Positions 31,979 to 42,110 are shown, counted from the first letter of the stretch. The stretch is DNA of 64,000 bases from JAFGPL01 sp963781805 (GCA_963781805.1 CAWAHF010000004.1:2170001-2234000); one strand, 5' to 3'. Notes: generated by a model from the letters alone, not told the origin. Numbers and translations: made by a program.

Positions 31979-33925
31979 GTGAAACGTTTACACTGGCTGG
32001 TTATTAAATCATTTCTGGGACCTTTTGTACTTACCTTCTTTATTGTAATGTTTGTGCTGCTAATGCAGTTCTTATGGAGGTACATCGATGATCTGGTGGG
32101 TAAAGGCCTGGAATTGAAAATAATCGCCGAATTACTTATATACACTTCCGCAAGCCTGGTATCCATGGCATTGCCGTTATCTATTCTTATGTCATCGTTA
32201 ATGGCATTTGGTAGCATGGGCGAATTTTATGAACTAACAGCCATGAAATCATCCGGTATATCTCTCCAGCGAATCATGATGCCCCTGATTTTTTTCGTGG
32301 TCATTATCAGTATAGGTGCATTCTTCTTCTCAAACAATGTTCTGCCTTATACCAATTTAAAAATGAGAGCTTTGCTCTGGGACGTTAAACAACAGAGACC
32401 GGAACTTCAGATTCGCGAAGGGGAATTTTATAACGGCATTGATGATTACAGTATCAGAATCAATAAGAGAAACCCTCAAAACAGTATATTATACGGTTTA
32501 AAAATTTATGATCATACACAAAAGAGAGGAAATGTTTCGGTTATTGTTGCTGATTCAGGATACATGAAAATTACCACAGATGAAAGAAATCTGTTAGTAA
32601 ACCTTTGGAGTGGATATAGTTATAATGAAGTAGAGGAAGACCGGCGTAAAATACCAAAGACTTATCCCCACCGGATGGATAAATTCAGAGAAGAACGCAT
32701 CATAATTGAACTTACAGGATTTGGACTTCAACGTTCGGATGAAATGCTGTTTAAAAACGATTACCAGATGATGAGCCTGACACAACTCTCGCAAGTCAGG
32801 GATTCATTGACTAACGATTTGCATTTGCGTGAACGGCAGTTTGCAAAAACATTACTCACGTTTAATCTGTTTAAGATACGAAACTACAAACGTGCCCGCC
32901 CCGATACGTCTTCACAGATGAAACATTCAACGGAAATTACGAATGTGGATAGTCTGTTTCAAACCCTGGACATCCAACGCCAGTCGGAGATGCTTTTAAA
33001 TATTATGAACACGGTGAGATCTACCAAAAGTTATGTTGAGAGTACATGTGAAAATTTAAAATACAAAAAGAAACTGCTCAGAAGACACGAAATAGAGTGG
33101 CACCGAAAATTTACACTGTCCATAGCATGTCTTATTTTCCTTTTTATCGGGGCACCACTTGGGGCAATTATCCGAAAAGGCGGATTGGGAATGCCTACCG
33201 TTGTCTCAGTGTTTATGTTTATCTTTTATTATATTGTTTCACTCACCGGAGAAAAAATAGTCCGTGAAAGCATCGTACCCAGTTTACAGGGAATGTGGAT
33301 GTCTTCTTTTGTTTTACTAATTGTGGGCATATTTTTAACCTATAAAGCAACTACAGATTCTGCCATCTTTAATATTGATAATTACACCAGGTTTTTCACC
33401 AGATTATTTGGCTTTGAAAAAATTAGTATTCTTGATAAGAAGATGCATCTCTTAGGCAAATTTGAATTTACTGAAATTGAAAAGGAAAAGGTAATCAGTA
33501 CATTTCATTCAATGATTGATCTTACGGATAAGAGTATCCGGGATATTTCGGAGCATATTAAACTCAAAAATTTAGTAAAATCTGATTTTGAAATAATTAC
33601 CGGTGAAAATTTCAGGAAATTTGGCGATTTGTATAACAGCTTTTTTGACTCGCTGTTAACCAGTAAGTGGATGAGAATATCCTATCTTAAGAATCTGATT
33701 TCCGATTTCCCCTATATCCCATTCGAAAACGCATATTCGATTCCCAATCGTATAAAACTGGCACTGAAGATTGTTTTCCCAGCCGGAATTATATACCTGT
33801 TTTATATAAATATCCGACAAAAAATAATACTTAAAAGGCTGATAAAAGTTAAAAAACTCACACAAACGGTACTAAGTGTATTCGATAATCCGGGATTCTT
33901 ATCGGAACTTGAAATGCAACTATGA
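31979..33925 (+). CDS. LptF/LptG-family lipopolysaccharide export permease
   Basis: 648 residues, starting at GTG. Membrane spans near 10-35 (SFLGPFVLTFFIVMFVLLMQ), 55-80 and 100-125, a periplasmic beta-jellyroll region (about 125-350), then spans near 375-460 (LSIACLIFLFIGAPLGAIIR is a family signature). After the usual end it carries a further 170-residue tail with one more hydrophobic segment, common in Bacteroidota versions. It forms the channel half that passes LPS from the LptB ATPase to LptC. Its stop overlaps the next gene, so it may be co-expressed with the two glycosyltransferases. Confidence 0.88.
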   Translation: MKRLHWLVIKSFLGPFVLTFFIVMFVLLMQFLWRYIDDLVGKGLELKIIAELLIYTSASLVSMALPLSILMSSLMAFGSMGEFYELTAMKSSGISLQRIMMPLIFFVVIISIGAFFFSNNVLPYTNLKMRALLWDVKQQRPELQIREGEFYNGIDDYSIRINKRNPQNSILYGLKIYDHTQKRGNVSVIVADSGYMKITTDERNLLVNLWSGYSYNEVEEDRRKIPKTYPHRMDKFREERIIIELTGFGLQRSDEMLFKNDYQMMSLTQLSQVRDSLTNDLHLRERQFAKTLLTFNLFKIRNYKRARPDTSSQMKHSTEITNVDSLFQTLDIQRQSEMLLNIMNTVRSTKSYVESTCENLKYKKKLLRRHEIEWHRKFTLSIACLIFLFIGAPLGAIIRKGGLGMPTVVSVFMFIFYYIVSLTGEKIVRESIVPSLQGMWMSSFVLLIVGIFLTYKATTDSAIFNIDNYTRFFTRLFGFEKISILDKKMHLLGKFEFTEIEKEKVISTFHSMIDLTDKSIRDISEHIKLKNLVKSDFEIITGENFRKFGDLYNSFFDSLLTSKWMRISYLKNLISDFPYIPFENAYSIPNRIKLALKIVFPAGIIYLFYINIRQKIILKRLIKVKKLTQTVLSVFDNPGFLSELEMQL

Positions 33926-35133
33926 AAATTCTTCAGATTTGTAATAAAGTTCCATACCCTCTTAAGGATGGGGGTGCTCTGGCAATTCACAATCTCGTCA
34001 AAGGATTCTCGGATGCAGGAATTTTTGTTACCCTGCTGGCCATGAACACAAGCAAACACAGGGTTGACGAAAATGAAGTCAGATCGTATTTTAATGATTT
34101 TAAAAATCTTACCATCGAACTGGTAACTATAAATACGGAAACCAATCTTTCCAATGCCCTGAAAAATCTCTTCTTCTCAAAACTCCCCTACAATGCCGAA
34201 CGATTTATATCTGAAAATTTTGCAGATAAGCTGAAATCGGTGCTGAATGCCGAAAGCTTTGATATCGTTCAACTGGAGGGATTATATCTGATGCCTTATA
34301 CGCAAATGATCAGAGAGCATTCAAATGCAAAAATTATTTTAAGAGCACACAATATCGAACATGAAATATGGAAAAGGAACTATATCACTGAATCAAATAT
34401 TCTGAAAAAGATTTATATGCATCTTTTGGCCAGACGTATGCGCCATTTTGAATATTCATTTATCAATGCGTATGATTTGCTTGTTCCTATTACGCTGCGG
34501 GACAAGGAAAAGCTCAGTACCATGGGAAATACCAAACCTGTTTTTGTATGTCCTTACGCTATTGAACCAGATGCTCACAAAGCGCCTGATTCGGATATTC
34601 AACCTCATAACTTTTTCTATATCGGGTCTCTCGACTGGATACCCAACCAGCAAGGATTGATCTGGTTTGCCCGTAACGTATGGAGCAGGATTTCAAACGA
34701 ATTAAAAGATGTCAGGTTTTTTGTTGCCGGCCGAAACGCTCCCTCAAGGTTGAAATACATCCTGGAGAAATATCATATCGATTTCCTGGGCGAGGTAGAT
34801 GATGCAACTTTTTTCATGCATAACAAAGGAGTCATGTTAGTGCCTTTGTTTTCAGGAAGCGGTATGAGGGTGAAAATTATCGAGGCGATGGCAGCGGAAA
34901 AAGTTGTGATTTCAACCACCATTGGGATTGAAGGTATCAACCTTACACATAATAAAAATGTGATTGTAGCCAATTCGGCGGATGAATTTTTGTCTGCAAT
35001 TAAAAATATCCATAATAACAAGGATCTTTTTTTGCAAATTGCAAAAAATGCAGGCAAATTTGTAAAAGAGCAGCTCGATAATAAAAAAATTGTTGCAAAC
35101 CTTGTGGAATTTTACAAAAACAATTTAGGATGA
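33922..35133 (+). CDS. Glycosyltransferase family 4-type (GT-B fold)
   Basis: 403 residues, ATGA overlap with the upstream permease gene and with the GT2 gene downstream. N-terminal Rossmann domain with PLKDGGALAIHNLVKGF, linker RAHNIEHEIWKR, and a C-terminal GT4-type domain: FFYIGSLDWIPNQQGLIWF, VRFFVAGRNAPS, LVPLFSGSGMRVKIIEAMA (the E-x7-E type donor-binding region). It likely transfers a sugar to a surface polysaccharide or lipid precursor at the inner face of the membrane. Donor and acceptor unknown. Confidence 0.9.
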   Translation: MKILQICNKVPYPLKDGGALAIHNLVKGFSDAGIFVTLLAMNTSKHRVDENEVRSYFNDFKNLTIELVTINTETNLSNALKNLFFSKLPYNAERFISENFADKLKSVLNAESFDIVQLEGLYLMPYTQMIREHSNAKIILRAHNIEHEIWKRNYITESNILKKIYMHLLARRMRHFEYSFINAYDLLVPITLRDKEKLSTMGNTKPVFVCPYAIEPDAHKAPDSDIQPHNFFYIGSLDWIPNQQGLIWFARNVWSRISNELKDVRFFVAGRNAPSRLKYILEKYHIDFLGEVDDATFFMHNKGVMLVPLFSGSGMRVKIIEAMAAEKVVISTTIGIEGINLTHNKNVIVANSADEFLSAIKNIHNNKDLFLQIAKNAGKFVKEQLDNKKIVANLVEFYKNNLG

Positions 35134-36299
35134 CCGCTAAGTTACTGTTTTGGATTTTCGGATTACTGATTGTATATACCTATGTAATATACACGCTGTT
35201 GCTCTTGATTATGCTTGCATTTAAAAAAGCATTTGTCAGAAAGGAAGTTTATTCTGACAATTTCGAACCTGAAGTAACCCTGTTTATCTCTGCCTATAAC
35301 GAAAAGGAATGCATAGAACAAAAACTAAAAAACTCATTTGAGCTGGATTATCCAAAAGAGAAAATTCACTATTTGTGGGTAACTGACGGTTCAACAGATG
35401 GTTCTCCGGAGCTGCTCAGACGATTCGAGCAGGTGGAAGTATTACACCAGCCGGAACGAAAGGGTAAAATTAATGCAATGAACCGTGGTATGAAGTTTGT
35501 GAAAACTCCGATTGTTATTTTTTCAGATGCCAATACCGATTTGAATAAACAGGCCATCAGAGAAATTGTAAGATTGTTCAGTAACAAAAATGTAGGTTGT
35601 GTTGCAGGTGAAAAAAGAATTTATATGGATGACAAAGCCAGGGCAGTAAGTTCTGGTGAAGGAATATACTGGCAGTACGAGTCATTTATCAAACATCTCG
35701 AATCGTCTTTAAGCTCAACCCTGGGTGCAGTTGGAGAACTATTTGCTATTCGACGTGAATTATTTAACGAAGTTGAAGAAGATACCATTCTGGATGATTT
35801 TGTCATATCACTCAGAGTTATAACCAAGGGATATAAGTTGAAATATGCCCCGAATGCCTATGCCAATGAAAAGGCCTCCCTTTCTATGACCGAAGAACTG
35901 AAAAGAAAAATCAGAATTGCCGGAGGTGGATTTCAGGTATTATCCCGCTTATCGGAACTTTTTAATATTTTTAAGTATGGATTATTATCCTTCCAGTTTA
36001 TATCTCACAAGGTTTTGAGATGGACCTTGGTGCCTGTTTCGTTTATTGTGGTTTTTATAAGCAACCTGCTTATTATTCTTCAGAACAACGAAAGACTGTA
36101 CCAGCTTATCTTTGGTTTACAGCTATTGTATTATATTGCTGTATTTCTGGGTTTTATATCGAAGAATCTTAGGTTAAGATTAAAATTGCTTTTTGTCCCC
36201 TATTATCTATTTATGATGAATTATTCCATTATTCACGGAATGATTAGGTATTTCAGTGGTAAACAATCCCAAATATGGGAAAAAGCAAAGCGGAGCTAA
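35130..36299 (+). CDS. Membrane glycosyltransferase family 2
   Basis: 389 residues. N-terminal membrane anchor (about 5-30). GT-A catalytic domain with TLFISAYNEKECI, VTDGSTDGSPELL, FSDANTDL (metal-binding Asp-x-Asp region), and EDTILDDFVISLRV (catalytic Asp-Asp). Three C-terminal membrane spans (about 280-375). Related to processive polysaccharide synthases, but lacking a clear QxxRW, with RKIRIAGGGFQVL at that place. Third gene of the LptF/G-GT4-GT2 operon, so an LPS or exopolysaccharide role is likely. Confidence 0.88.
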   Translation: MTAKLLFWIFGLLIVYTYVIYTLLLLIMLAFKKAFVRKEVYSDNFEPEVTLFISAYNEKECIEQKLKNSFELDYPKEKIHYLWVTDGSTDGSPELLRRFEQVEVLHQPERKGKINAMNRGMKFVKTPIVIFSDANTDLNKQAIREIVRLFSNKNVGCVAGEKRIYMDDKARAVSSGEGIYWQYESFIKHLESSLSSTLGAVGELFAIRRELFNEVEEDTILDDFVISLRVITKGYKLKYAPNAYANEKASLSMTEELKRKIRIAGGGFQVLSRLSELFNIFKYGLLSFQFISHKVLRWTLVPVSFIVVFISNLLIILQNNERLYQLIFGLQLLYYIAVFLGFISKNLRLRLKLLFVPYYLFMMNYSIIHGMIRYFSGKQSQIWEKAKRS

Positions 36300-36387
36300 C
36301 CTTCATTTCACTGATTGTATTTATTAACTGTCTGATTTATTTCATCTGAAAAATAAATTTCTTTAGGGATTTTTGTAAACAGTTTCT

Positions 36388-36395
36388 TACTTTTG
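36388..36395 (+). promoter_or_regulatory. -7 box for ribBA
   Basis: TACTTTTG fits TAnnTTTG and lies 19 bases before the ribBA ATG at 36415. Confidence 0.45.
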
Positions 36396-36414
36396 CGAGA
36401 TTATTCAGAATATC

Positions 36415-37680
36415 ATGGCATATACCCAAAAACCGGATTTATATATTCTTGATACGATAGACGAAGCGCTTGAAGAGATTAAAGCCGGTAAAGTTGTAAT
36501 TGTAGTTGATGATGAAGATCGGGAAAACGAAGGCGATTTTGTTTGCGCCGCCGAGCTCATCACTCCCGAAATAGTAAATTTCATGGCTACCTATGGTCGC
36601 GGACTGATTTGTACTCCTCTACCCGAAGAACGATGCAATGATTTAGATCTTAACCTGATGGTAGGTAATAACACATCGTTCCATGGCACACCCTTTACAG
36701 TTTCTGTTGATTTGCTTGGCCACGGCTGTACAACAGGGATATCAGCCAGCGATCGGGCAAAAACCATCAAGGCTTTGGTTGACCCGGAAACAAAACCAGA
36801 AGATCTTGGGCGTCCAGGACATATTTTTCCTTTGAAGGCCCGTAATAAAGGTGTTTTGCGCAGAGCAGGTCATACCGAAGCAGTTGTCGATCTCGCCAGG
36901 CTTGCGGGGTTGAAACCGGGTGGCGTACTTGTTGAGATTATGAGCAACGACGGAAGTATGGCCCGATTGCCTGAACTGATTAAAATTGCTGAAAAATTTA
37001 ATCTGAAAATAATTTCAATTAAAAGCCTGATTGCTTACAAATTAAATTTGGATTCTATCGTAATTAAAGGCGCTATGGTAAAGTTGCCCACAAAATACGG
37101 CACATTCAATCTCATTCCATTCCTGCAAAAATCAAATGGATTGGAACACCTTGCGCTTATCAAGGGAAAATGGGAAAAAGATGAACCTGTAATTGTCAGA
37201 GTTCATTCCTCCTGTATGACGGGAGACATTTTTGGATCTTACCGTTGCGATTGCGGTTCGCAGCTTCACGAAGCCATGCGCCTGATTCAGAATGAAGGTA
37301 AGGGGGCTATCGTTTATCTCAACCAGGAAGGCAGAGGTATTGGCCTGTTTAATAAGATAAAGGCATATAAGTTGCAGGAAGAAGGCAGAGACACTGTGGA
37401 AGCCAATCTTGACCTGGGATTTAAGGAAGATGAACGTGATTATGGTGTCGGAGCAAGTATATTAAGAGAACTCGGACTTGGAAAAATCCGGCTCATAACC
37501 AACAATCCGGTTAAAAGGGCAGGACTCGAAGGATATGGCCTTGTGATAGTTGAAAACATTGCACTTGAAATCCATCCAAATGAACATAACCTGTTTTATT
37601 TAAAAACCAAAAAAAATAAAATGGGGCATCTCCTCGAGCTTTTGGATGACGACGATTTTAAACCCGAAAATGATTCATAG
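36415..37680 (+). CDS. ribBA: Bifunctional riboflavin enzyme RibBA
   Basis: 421 residues. The N-terminal half (about 10-210) is 3,4-dihydroxy-2-butanone-4-phosphate synthase: VVDDEDRENEGDF (metal-binding Glu), HTEAVVDLARLAG. The C-terminal half is GTP cyclohydrolase II: zinc Cys in SSCMTGDIFGSYRCDCGSQL, GRGIGLFNKIKAY, and NNPVKRAGLEGYG. The two first steps of riboflavin synthesis, from ribulose-5-phosphate and GTP. It overlaps in-frame ATGs of fmt, suggesting coupling. All catalytic residues seen are intact. Confidence 0.96.
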   Translation: MAYTQKPDLYILDTIDEALEEIKAGKVVIVVDDEDRENEGDFVCAAELITPEIVNFMATYGRGLICTPLPEERCNDLDLNLMVGNNTSFHGTPFTVSVDLLGHGCTTGISASDRAKTIKALVDPETKPEDLGRPGHIFPLKARNKGVLRRAGHTEAVVDLARLAGLKPGGVLVEIMSNDGSMARLPELIKIAEKFNLKIISIKSLIAYKLNLDSIVIKGAMVKLPTKYGTFNLIPFLQKSNGLEHLALIKGKWEKDEPVIVRVHSSCMTGDIFGSYRCDCGSQLHEAMRLIQNEGKGAIVYLNQEGRGIGLFNKIKAYKLQEEGRDTVEANLDLGFKEDERDYGVGASILRELGLGKIRLITNNPVKRAGLEGYGLVIVENIALEIHPNEHNLFYLKTKKNKMGHLLELLDDDDFKPENDS

Positions 37681-37681
37681 T

Positions 37682-38647
37682 ATGGACAGTAAAGATTTAC
37701 GGATTGTGTTTATGGGTACTCCTGAATTTGCCGTGGAATCTTTAAAAACTTTGCTTATTTCAGGTAAAAATATTATTGGTGTAATTACTGCTCCTGACAA
37801 ACCTGCCGGCCGTGGAAAGCAACTTCAATCTTCCCCGGTAAAGGATTTTGCATTAAACCATCATTTGTATCTTCTTCAACCTTCAAATCTAAAAGATCCT
37901 GAATTTGTAAGTACACTGGCTGCACTGAAACCAGATTTGAATATTGTAGTTGCATTCCGTATGTTACCGGAAATCGTCTGGACTTTGCCAACCATGGGAA
38001 CCTTTAATCTGCATGCTTCCTTATTGCCCGATTACCGGGGTGCTGCTCCCATCAACCGGGTAATCATGAACGGAGAACAAGAAACAGGAGTAACAACATT
38101 TCTTATCAATCATGAAATTGATACAGGCAAAATTCTATTGCAGGAGAAAACATTTATTGGCCCCAACGAAACAGCCGGTGAGCTGCACGACAGATTGATG
38201 TCTATTGGCGCCAGGCTGGTTACAAAAACGGTTGAATCCCTTGCCGATAACAGCTTAAAACCTCTGTCACAAAACACACTGACGAAGGGTCTCCAACTTA
38301 AATCTGCACCCAAAATATTTAAAGATGATTGCAGAATTAATTGGAATAATCCTGTTGATCAGGTATTTAATTTTATAAGGGGCTTAAGTCCCTACCCTGC
38401 CGCATTTACCGAATTTATATCGGCCGGCGAAAGACATATGGTTAAGATCTATTTTGCCAAAAAGGTTGTGATTAACCATTCGGTTGCTCCCGGAACCATT
38501 GAGACTGACGGAAAAAAGCTGCTACGGATTGCTGCGGCGGATGGTTATCTCGATATCCGCAGTCTTCAAATGTCCGGAAAAAGAAGACTCATTACAGAAG
38601 AATTTCTCAGGGGTTTTTCAGGATTGGATAAATACCAGGCATTCTGA
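37682..38647 (+). CDS. fmt: Methionyl-tRNA formyltransferase
   Basis: 321 residues from the ATG at 37682. An upstream in-frame ATG at 37646 lies within ribBA and adds a non-conserved leader, so is rejected. The start RIVFMGTPEFAVESL, the substrate loop VITAPDKPAGRGKQLQSSPV, the catalytic set FNLHASLLPDYRGAAPI (Asn-His ... Asp) and the C-terminal FIRGLSPYPAAF are all typical. It formylates initiator Met-tRNA with 10-formyltetrahydrofolate. One base separates it from the ribBA stop. Confidence 0.96.
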   Translation: MDSKDLRIVFMGTPEFAVESLKTLLISGKNIIGVITAPDKPAGRGKQLQSSPVKDFALNHHLYLLQPSNLKDPEFVSTLAALKPDLNIVVAFRMLPEIVWTLPTMGTFNLHASLLPDYRGAAPINRVIMNGEQETGVTTFLINHEIDTGKILLQEKTFIGPNETAGELHDRLMSIGARLVTKTVESLADNSLKPLSQNTLTKGLQLKSAPKIFKDDCRINWNNPVDQVFNFIRGLSPYPAAFTEFISAGERHMVKIYFAKKVVINHSVAPGTIETDGKKLLRIAAADGYLDIRSLQMSGKRRLITEEFLRGFSGLDKYQAF

Positions 38648-38655
38648 TCAAAAAT

Positions 38656-39696
38656 CTATTCCGGATCAAATTCAAATTTCAATTCGGGTTCGTCTTCCTT
38701 CTTTTCCCGTACAAGTGCCGGAGTAATTTTCTTCATACGCTTACCTTTTCCCCTAAGCAATAAATTATCTCCAACCCGGGGTTCCGTACCTGGTTCCATC
38801 TGGTTCCGGCTATATAATTTGTCCAGTTTCACCGCATATTTTTGTGAAATAGAGAACATGGTTTCACCTTCTGTTACTTTATGAACCGAATGGCCCTGTT
38901 CGGCATTCACTCTCTTTGGCTGAATATAAATAACCTGACCATCTGTCACAGGAAAACCCACCGGCAATTCATTGTATTTGGCCAGTTGCCAGGGCAACAT
39001 TTCCATTTCATCTGTCAGATTATTGTATGAGTCCCCTTCCTTGGCAATAATATATTTTACCCTGTTGTTTTCCAAAACATTACGCTGATTCCCGATAATA
39101 TCTTTAGACGAGGTTTGTTTCAAATTTTTGGTTGAGGATGGTTTTGAATTTTTTGCCAGGAAATTTTTCGTATCAGGCACATCAACTCCTTCATCCAGCA
39201 AATAGAGTTTATTCTCCTCGATGATTTTAATCAGTGCATCTGCATACGTCGGACTGGTTGCATATCCGGCTTTTTTCAGACCAATAGCCCACTGTTTATA
39301 ATCTGTAGGGGATAATTTAAAAAGAGATGTATACCGTGAGGTTGAAGTCAGAAAATCCGAATGATCCCGATAAGAATCCTCTGCCGATTTATATCGTCTG
39401 AAACACTCCCGTCTTGCATCATCATCGTGTCTTAATTTTCTTCCATCCCAATCATGGCATTTAATACCGAAATGATTATTTGCTTTAACGGCCAGCCTGC
39501 TGTTACCATCTCCCGATTCAAGTAATCCTTGTGCCATAGTAATACTTGCAGGAATGCCGGTTCTGGCCATTTCTTCGATAGCTAAATCTTTATATTTCTG
39601 AATATATTCCTGACGGGTCATTTTGCTTTGCGCTGAAACATGGATAATCCCGCTAATACCCACAAATAAAAAAATGAAAGCTACTCTTCTCTTCAT
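38656..39696 (-). CDS. Glucosaminidase-domain protein with LysM repeats
   Basis: 346 residues. Signal peptide ending at HVSAQ. The glucosaminidase (GH73/FlgJ-like) domain spans about 27-165: TGIPASITMAQGLLESGDGN carries the catalytic Glu, then NNHFGIKCHDW and GLKKAGYATSPTYADALI. Two LysM modules follow (about 205-255, 265-315) after a Ser/Lys linker. It cleaves peptidoglycan glycan strands in the periplasm. Converges on fmt (eight bases between stops). The C-terminal tail is charged. Confidence 0.9.
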   Translation of the reverse strand: MKRRVAFIFLFVGISGIIHVSAQSKMTRQEYIQKYKDLAIEEMARTGIPASITMAQGLLESGDGNSRLAVKANNHFGIKCHDWDGRKLRHDDDARRECFRRYKSAEDSYRDHSDFLTSTSRYTSLFKLSPTDYKQWAIGLKKAGYATSPTYADALIKIIEENKLYLLDEGVDVPDTKNFLAKNSKPSSTKNLKQTSSKDIIGNQRNVLENNRVKYIIAKEGDSYNNLTDEMEMLPWQLAKYNELPVGFPVTDGQVIYIQPKRVNAEQGHSVHKVTEGETMFSISQKYAVKLDKLYSRNQMEPGTEPRVGDNLLLRGKGKRMKKITPALVREKKEDEPELKFEFDPE

Positions 39697-39865
39697 CCGG
39701 TTTTATTTAATGCAAAAATAACTTATAAGTAATTAAAAATATTGTTTATAATTCAATCGATTATTAACATTTCCTTAGTTCAATACTGACACATAACTTT
39801 TTATTTGTTTATGTGTTACTCATTTATTGGATATGAGACATTTCTTTAATTTAAATATAATTGTT

Positions 39866-40558
39866 ATGAAAATTTCAATATTAGGCACCGGAACCGTAGG
39901 CCAGACTTTGGCTGCAAAACTTATATCACTTGGTCATGAAGTAATGATAGGTACGCGTAATGTAACTGAAAAATTGTCATCGACTGCAAAAGATGCATAT
40001 GGCAATCCGTCTTTCGCCGAATGGCATTCCGCCAATAAACAGGTGAAACTTGGAGATTTTGCCGAGGCTGCTGCTTATGGTGAAATTGTTATAAATGCCA
40101 CACACGGTGGAAGCTCCATAAATGCATTAAAACTTGCCGGAGTATCAACTCTTAAAGGTAAAATTATACTCGATTTGTCCAATCCACTGGATTTCAGCAA
40201 AGGGATGCCCCCTGGCCTGATCCCCGAATTAAGCAACACCAATTCGTTGGGAGAAGAAATTCAAAAAACATTTCCCGATTCAAAAGTGGTAAAGACATTT
40301 AATACCATGTGGTGCGGATTAATGGTAAATCCGAATATGATTGGAAACGGAGACCACATCAATTATATTTCCGGAAATGATGAAGCAGCAAAGGCAAAAG
40401 TCAGAAAGCTTTTAATCCAGATAGGCTGGAAAGAAGAAAACATACTCGATCTTGGCGACATAACAGCAGCACGGGCAACAGAGGCATACCTGCTTCTCTG
40501 GGTAAGAGTCAGATCTTCGATAGAGGGCGGAGCGTTTAGTTTCAGATTGGTGAAATAG
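39866..40558 (+). CDS. NADPH-dependent F420-reductase-like oxidoreductase
   Basis: 230 residues from the ATG at 39866 (an in-frame ATG at 39827 adds a hydrophobic leader unlike the family). Rossmann start MKISILGTGTVGQTLAAKL with GxGxxG, then IGTRNVTEK binding the phosphate of NADPH, and NATHGGSSINAL. The family (F420_oxidored, PF03807) includes reductases of unknown substrate in bacteria without F420. Stand-alone gene, no obvious operon partners. Confidence 0.85.
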   Translation: MKISILGTGTVGQTLAAKLISLGHEVMIGTRNVTEKLSSTAKDAYGNPSFAEWHSANKQVKLGDFAEAAAYGEIVINATHGGSSINALKLAGVSTLKGKIILDLSNPLDFSKGMPPGLIPELSNTNSLGEEIQKTFPDSKVVKTFNTMWCGLMVNPNMIGNGDHINYISGNDEAAKAKVRKLLIQIGWKEENILDLGDITAARATEAYLLLWVRVRSSIEGGAFSFRLVK

Positions 40559-40714
40559 TCCACTGTAATTAAAATATTTAGCTTAAGAATTCAACCAGAT
40601 CCATGAAAATTAAGAATTCATTCAAGTTCTTGATTCTAAATTTTCATTTATTATCTTATTCTAATTTTTGCTAAAAAATCCCCCAGAAAAATAAACAAGA
40701 TATTTTGTAAACAT

Positions 40715-40722
40715 TAAATTTG
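40715..40722 (+). promoter_or_regulatory. -7 box for the RelE-type operon
   Basis: TAAATTTG matches TAnnTTTG, 18 bases before the antitoxin ATG. Confidence 0.45.
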
Positions 40723-40740
40723 TACAAATCATAATAAAAT

Positions 40741-40986
40741 ATGAATACTGCTGAACTTAAACTTGACCTGTTCCGGAAAATAGATATGCTGAGTGATTCT
40801 GAAATCGAAAAAATTCACCAACTAATTCTGACACTTATTAATGCATCAGAAAAATATGTTTTAAAAGATACAGAAAAAATGGCAATTGATGAAGCAATCG
40901 AGTATAGTAAAAAGGGTGAAACATTAAAACACGAGTCGGTAATGAATGAAGCAAAAAATAAGTATAGAAAACTAAAGTTTAAATGA
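40741..40986 (+). CDS. Antitoxin of a RelE/ParE-type pair
   Basis: 81 residues, all helical. N-terminal LKLDLFRKIDMLSDSEIEKI, then a linker and a charged tail (EAKNKYRKLKFK). Matches small antitoxins preceding RelE/ParE toxins in Bacteroidota. ATGA overlap with the toxin gene. It should neutralise the toxin and regulate the operon. This pair is in the chromosomal region, outside the integron. Confidence 0.75.
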   Translation: MNTAELKLDLFRKIDMLSDSEIEKIHQLILTLINASEKYVLKDTEKMAIDEAIEYSKKGETLKHESVMNEAKNKYRKLKFK

Positions 40987-41276
40987 GAGTTATTGTTTGG
41001 AACAAATTTGCCAAAAATGATTATTTTTCAACTATTGATTTTTTGCTTAAAGAATGGACTGAAAAGGAAGCACAGAAATTCATCGATAGGGTTGATGAGT
41101 TGTTATATTTTCTAGGTTTAGGAATTGTAGATTTTCAGGAAACAAATTATCCTGGTATTAAGCGCTGTATTATAGACCAACACATAACCCTTTTCTACAA
41201 AATAGTAAATGTAAAAAAGATTGAATTATTACGATTTTGGAATAACAAACAGGATCATGCGAAATTAGAATTTTAA
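40983..41276 (+). CDS. RelE/ParE-family toxin
   Basis: 97 residues, the usual size. Segments VIVWNKFAKNDYFSTIDFLL, FIDRVDELLYFL, and RCIIDQHITLFYKIVNVKKI (the RelE beta core with the Arg and the aromatic) fit. Family members cleave ribosome-bound mRNA or poison gyrase; which of these applies is not clear from sequence. Confidence 0.85.
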   Translation: MRVIVWNKFAKNDYFSTIDFLLKEWTEKEAQKFIDRVDELLYFLGLGIVDFQETNYPGIKRCIIDQHITLFYKIVNVKKIELLRFWNNKQDHAKLEF

Positions 41277-41331
41277 TTTATAATTCATATGTATTCATGG
41301 TATGTTTCCTATAACCAGGACATAATCCATT

Positions 41332-42024
41332 TTATAAGGTTCCAATGGTTAGTTGTTCCTCAAAAAACCTCCACAATTTATCAGCTTCAGGAACCGGAGC
41401 AACTATTCTGACAGTTTCTTTCTTTACCGGATGATCAAATTCAATCGAGCGGGCATGCAAGGATATCCCTCCTCCTTCATTTGAACGCGGGAAACCATAT
41501 TTCAGATCACCCTTAACGGGACAACCAATATGAGCCAGTTGGGACCTGATTTGATGATGCCGGCCTGTTTTTAAATCAATTTCCAGAAGAAAATATTTAT
41601 CAGATTGAAATAAGAGCCGGTATTCCAGTTTTGCTTCTTTTGAACCGGTGACAGGTGTAGTATGACAATAGGATTTATTTTGTTTTTCATTTCTTACAAG
41701 ATAATGAACCAACGACCCGGTTTCTTTATCGGGTAGGTTTTTTACAATAGCCCAATATACTTTTTTAACTTTTCCCTCACTGAACATTTTATTCATCCTT
41801 GTCAGCGCCTTGGAAGTTTTTGCAAAAAGTACAATGCCACTTACCGGCCTGTCAATACGATGAGTAACTCCCACAAAAACATTTCCGGGTTTGTCATATT
41901 TTTGTTTCAGGTAATCCTTCAAAATCTCATTCAGAGATTTGTCCCCTGTTTTATCCCCCTGAACCAGATCGCTGCAACCTTTATTAACAGCAATCAGATG
42001 ATTGTCTTCATATAAAATATCCAT
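41332..42024 (-). CDS. RluA-family rRNA pseudouridine synthase
   Basis: 230 residues. Opening MDILYEDNHLIAVNKGCSD, catalytic motif HRIDRPVSGIVLFAKT (the Asp is the nucleophile), and GRHHQIRSQLAHIGCPVKGD. No S4 domain, so the small RluA subgroup. It isomerises uridine in rRNA or tRNA; the site cannot be told. The standard motif is HRLDRxxSG, and Ile replaces Leu here. Followed after 86 bases by panB. Confidence 0.93.
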   Translation of the reverse strand: MDILYEDNHLIAVNKGCSDLVQGDKTGDKSLNEILKDYLKQKYDKPGNVFVGVTHRIDRPVSGIVLFAKTSKALTRMNKMFSEGKVKKVYWAIVKNLPDKETGSLVHYLVRNEKQNKSYCHTTPVTGSKEAKLEYRLLFQSDKYFLLEIDLKTGRHHQIRSQLAHIGCPVKGDLKYGFPRSNEGGGISLHARSIEFDHPVKKETVRIVAPVPEADKLWRFFEEQLTIGTL

Positions 42025-42110
42025 TTCCGGAAATAGAATTAAAATAGCATAAAAAAAAGATGTACAAAATCAGGCAGGTGTATGTTTTTTAATACAATAT
42101 ACCGGTAAAG

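Noticed and set aside
37646..37681. Upstream ATG of fmt
   Set aside because: It lies inside ribBA and adds a leader not found in the family; the ATG at 37682 fits the conserved start.
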